Assembly (NCBI GenBank): GCA_900768875.1
Contig: CAAGEP010000013.1
Span: forward strand, 1 to 60,268
Direction of reading: 5' to 3'
DNA: 60,268 nt
From: Alphaproteobacteria bacterium
GTDB taxonomy: Bacteria; Pseudomonadota; Alphaproteobacteria; CAAGCB01; CAG-977
Part shown: piece by piece, positions 60,165 to 60,268 of the stretch
Numbering within the stretch: position 1 is the stretch's first letter
Layout: the number at the start of each line of letters is the position of its first letter
Translations under genes and position numbers: made by a program
Notes under the pieces: generated by a model
Databases searched by the model: none
What the model saw: only the letters and a program-made list of their open reading frames with translations
What the model was told of the DNA's origin: nothing

Positions 60165-60268
60165 CCGGCGGCGACCTACTCTTCCGTGTCTTGAGACAAA
60201 GTACCATTGGCGGGGAAGGGTTTCACTTTCGAGTTCGGGAAGGGATCGAGTGTTTCACCAGCCCAAGA
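60165..60268 (-). rRNA. 5S ribosomal RNA (3' part; 5' end outside window)
   Basis: The reverse complement shows the 5S landmarks GATCCCTTCCCGAACTCG, GTGAAAC, CCAATGGTACT and GTCTCAAGAC, then GAGAGTAGGTCGCCGCC-like GAAGAGTAGGTCGCC. The gene continues beyond 60268. The 16S-23S-5S operon therefore lies to the right, transcribed leftward. The exact 3' end is estimated from the GCCGCCGGC end. Confidence 0.93.

Noticed and set aside
1..60268. CRISPR arrays, insertion sequences and prophage genes
   Set aside because: No regularly spaced direct repeats, transposases, integrases or phage structural genes were seen by eye on either strand.

Overview
The window reads as a piece of chromosome from an alphaproteobacterium, probably an uncultured host-associated or gut lineage of moderate GC content. 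This rests on gene order and family subtypes, not on a search. The order glyQ-glyS-ppdK, an F1-only atpHAGDC operon without the Fo genes, thpR-truB-rpsO-pnp, a DUF2333 plus Bax-like pair, and a family-4 uracil-DNA glycosylase with an FDGCALK-type N-terminus are all alphaproteobacterial habits. A secreted cysteine-rich repeat protein and a secreted ankyrin protein are accessory features. Nearly the whole window is intact, tightly packed coding sequence. I saw no insertion sequence, prophage or CRISPR array.

Layout, left to right. 1-615 (-): start of a secreted cysteine-rich repeat protein whose promoter has an 11-base poly-G tract between the -35 and -10 boxes. 849-6583 (-): glyQ-glyS-ppdK. 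6678-7930 (-): an uncharacterised gene coupled to a MazG-like pyrophosphohydrolase. 8067-13495 (+): thpR-truB-rpsO-pnp and a flavin oxidoreductase with a candidate Fe-S motif. 13640-20170 (+): atpHAGDC and a MATE transporter. 20167-21111 (-): two acetyltransferases. 21165-25503 (-): an RND efflux pump. 25591-28178 (-): TPR lipoprotein and ispE. 28292-29065 (+): uracil-DNA glycosylase. 29052-34831 (-): rpmI-rplT-pheS-pheT, a hydrolase and a membrane coiled-coil protein. 34962-36572 (-): ankyrin protein. 36705-39828 (-): dnaK-dnaJ. 39992-41859 (+): DUF2333 and Bax-like glucosaminidase. 41917-45222 (+): Mla/MCE lipid transporter. 45226-45441 (-): a ribbon-helix-helix regulator.

45533-54529 is a cell-wall and RNA-modification block: PBP1, lytic transglycosylase, Mur ligase, LD-carboxypeptidase and a U32/RlhA-like protein. 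54606-55654 holds a small conserved protein and a DUF1189-like membrane protein. 55789-55864 is tRNA-Glu(CTC). 56008-59839 (+) is a five-gene envelope cassette: YtkA-like protein, beta-barrel, FMN-bind-like protein, FtsX/MacB permease and ATPase. The right end holds a small gene remnant, an rRNA-operon terminator and the 3' part of a 5S rRNA on the minus strand.

Most of the window is central metabolism, translation, energy and envelope upkeep. The most interesting signals are the phase-variation-style poly-G promoter of the cysteine-rich protein, the five-gene envelope cassette, an about 65-residue insertion in ATP synthase gamma at the position used by the chloroplast regulatory insert, and the cysteine motif in the nitronate-monooxygenase-like protein.
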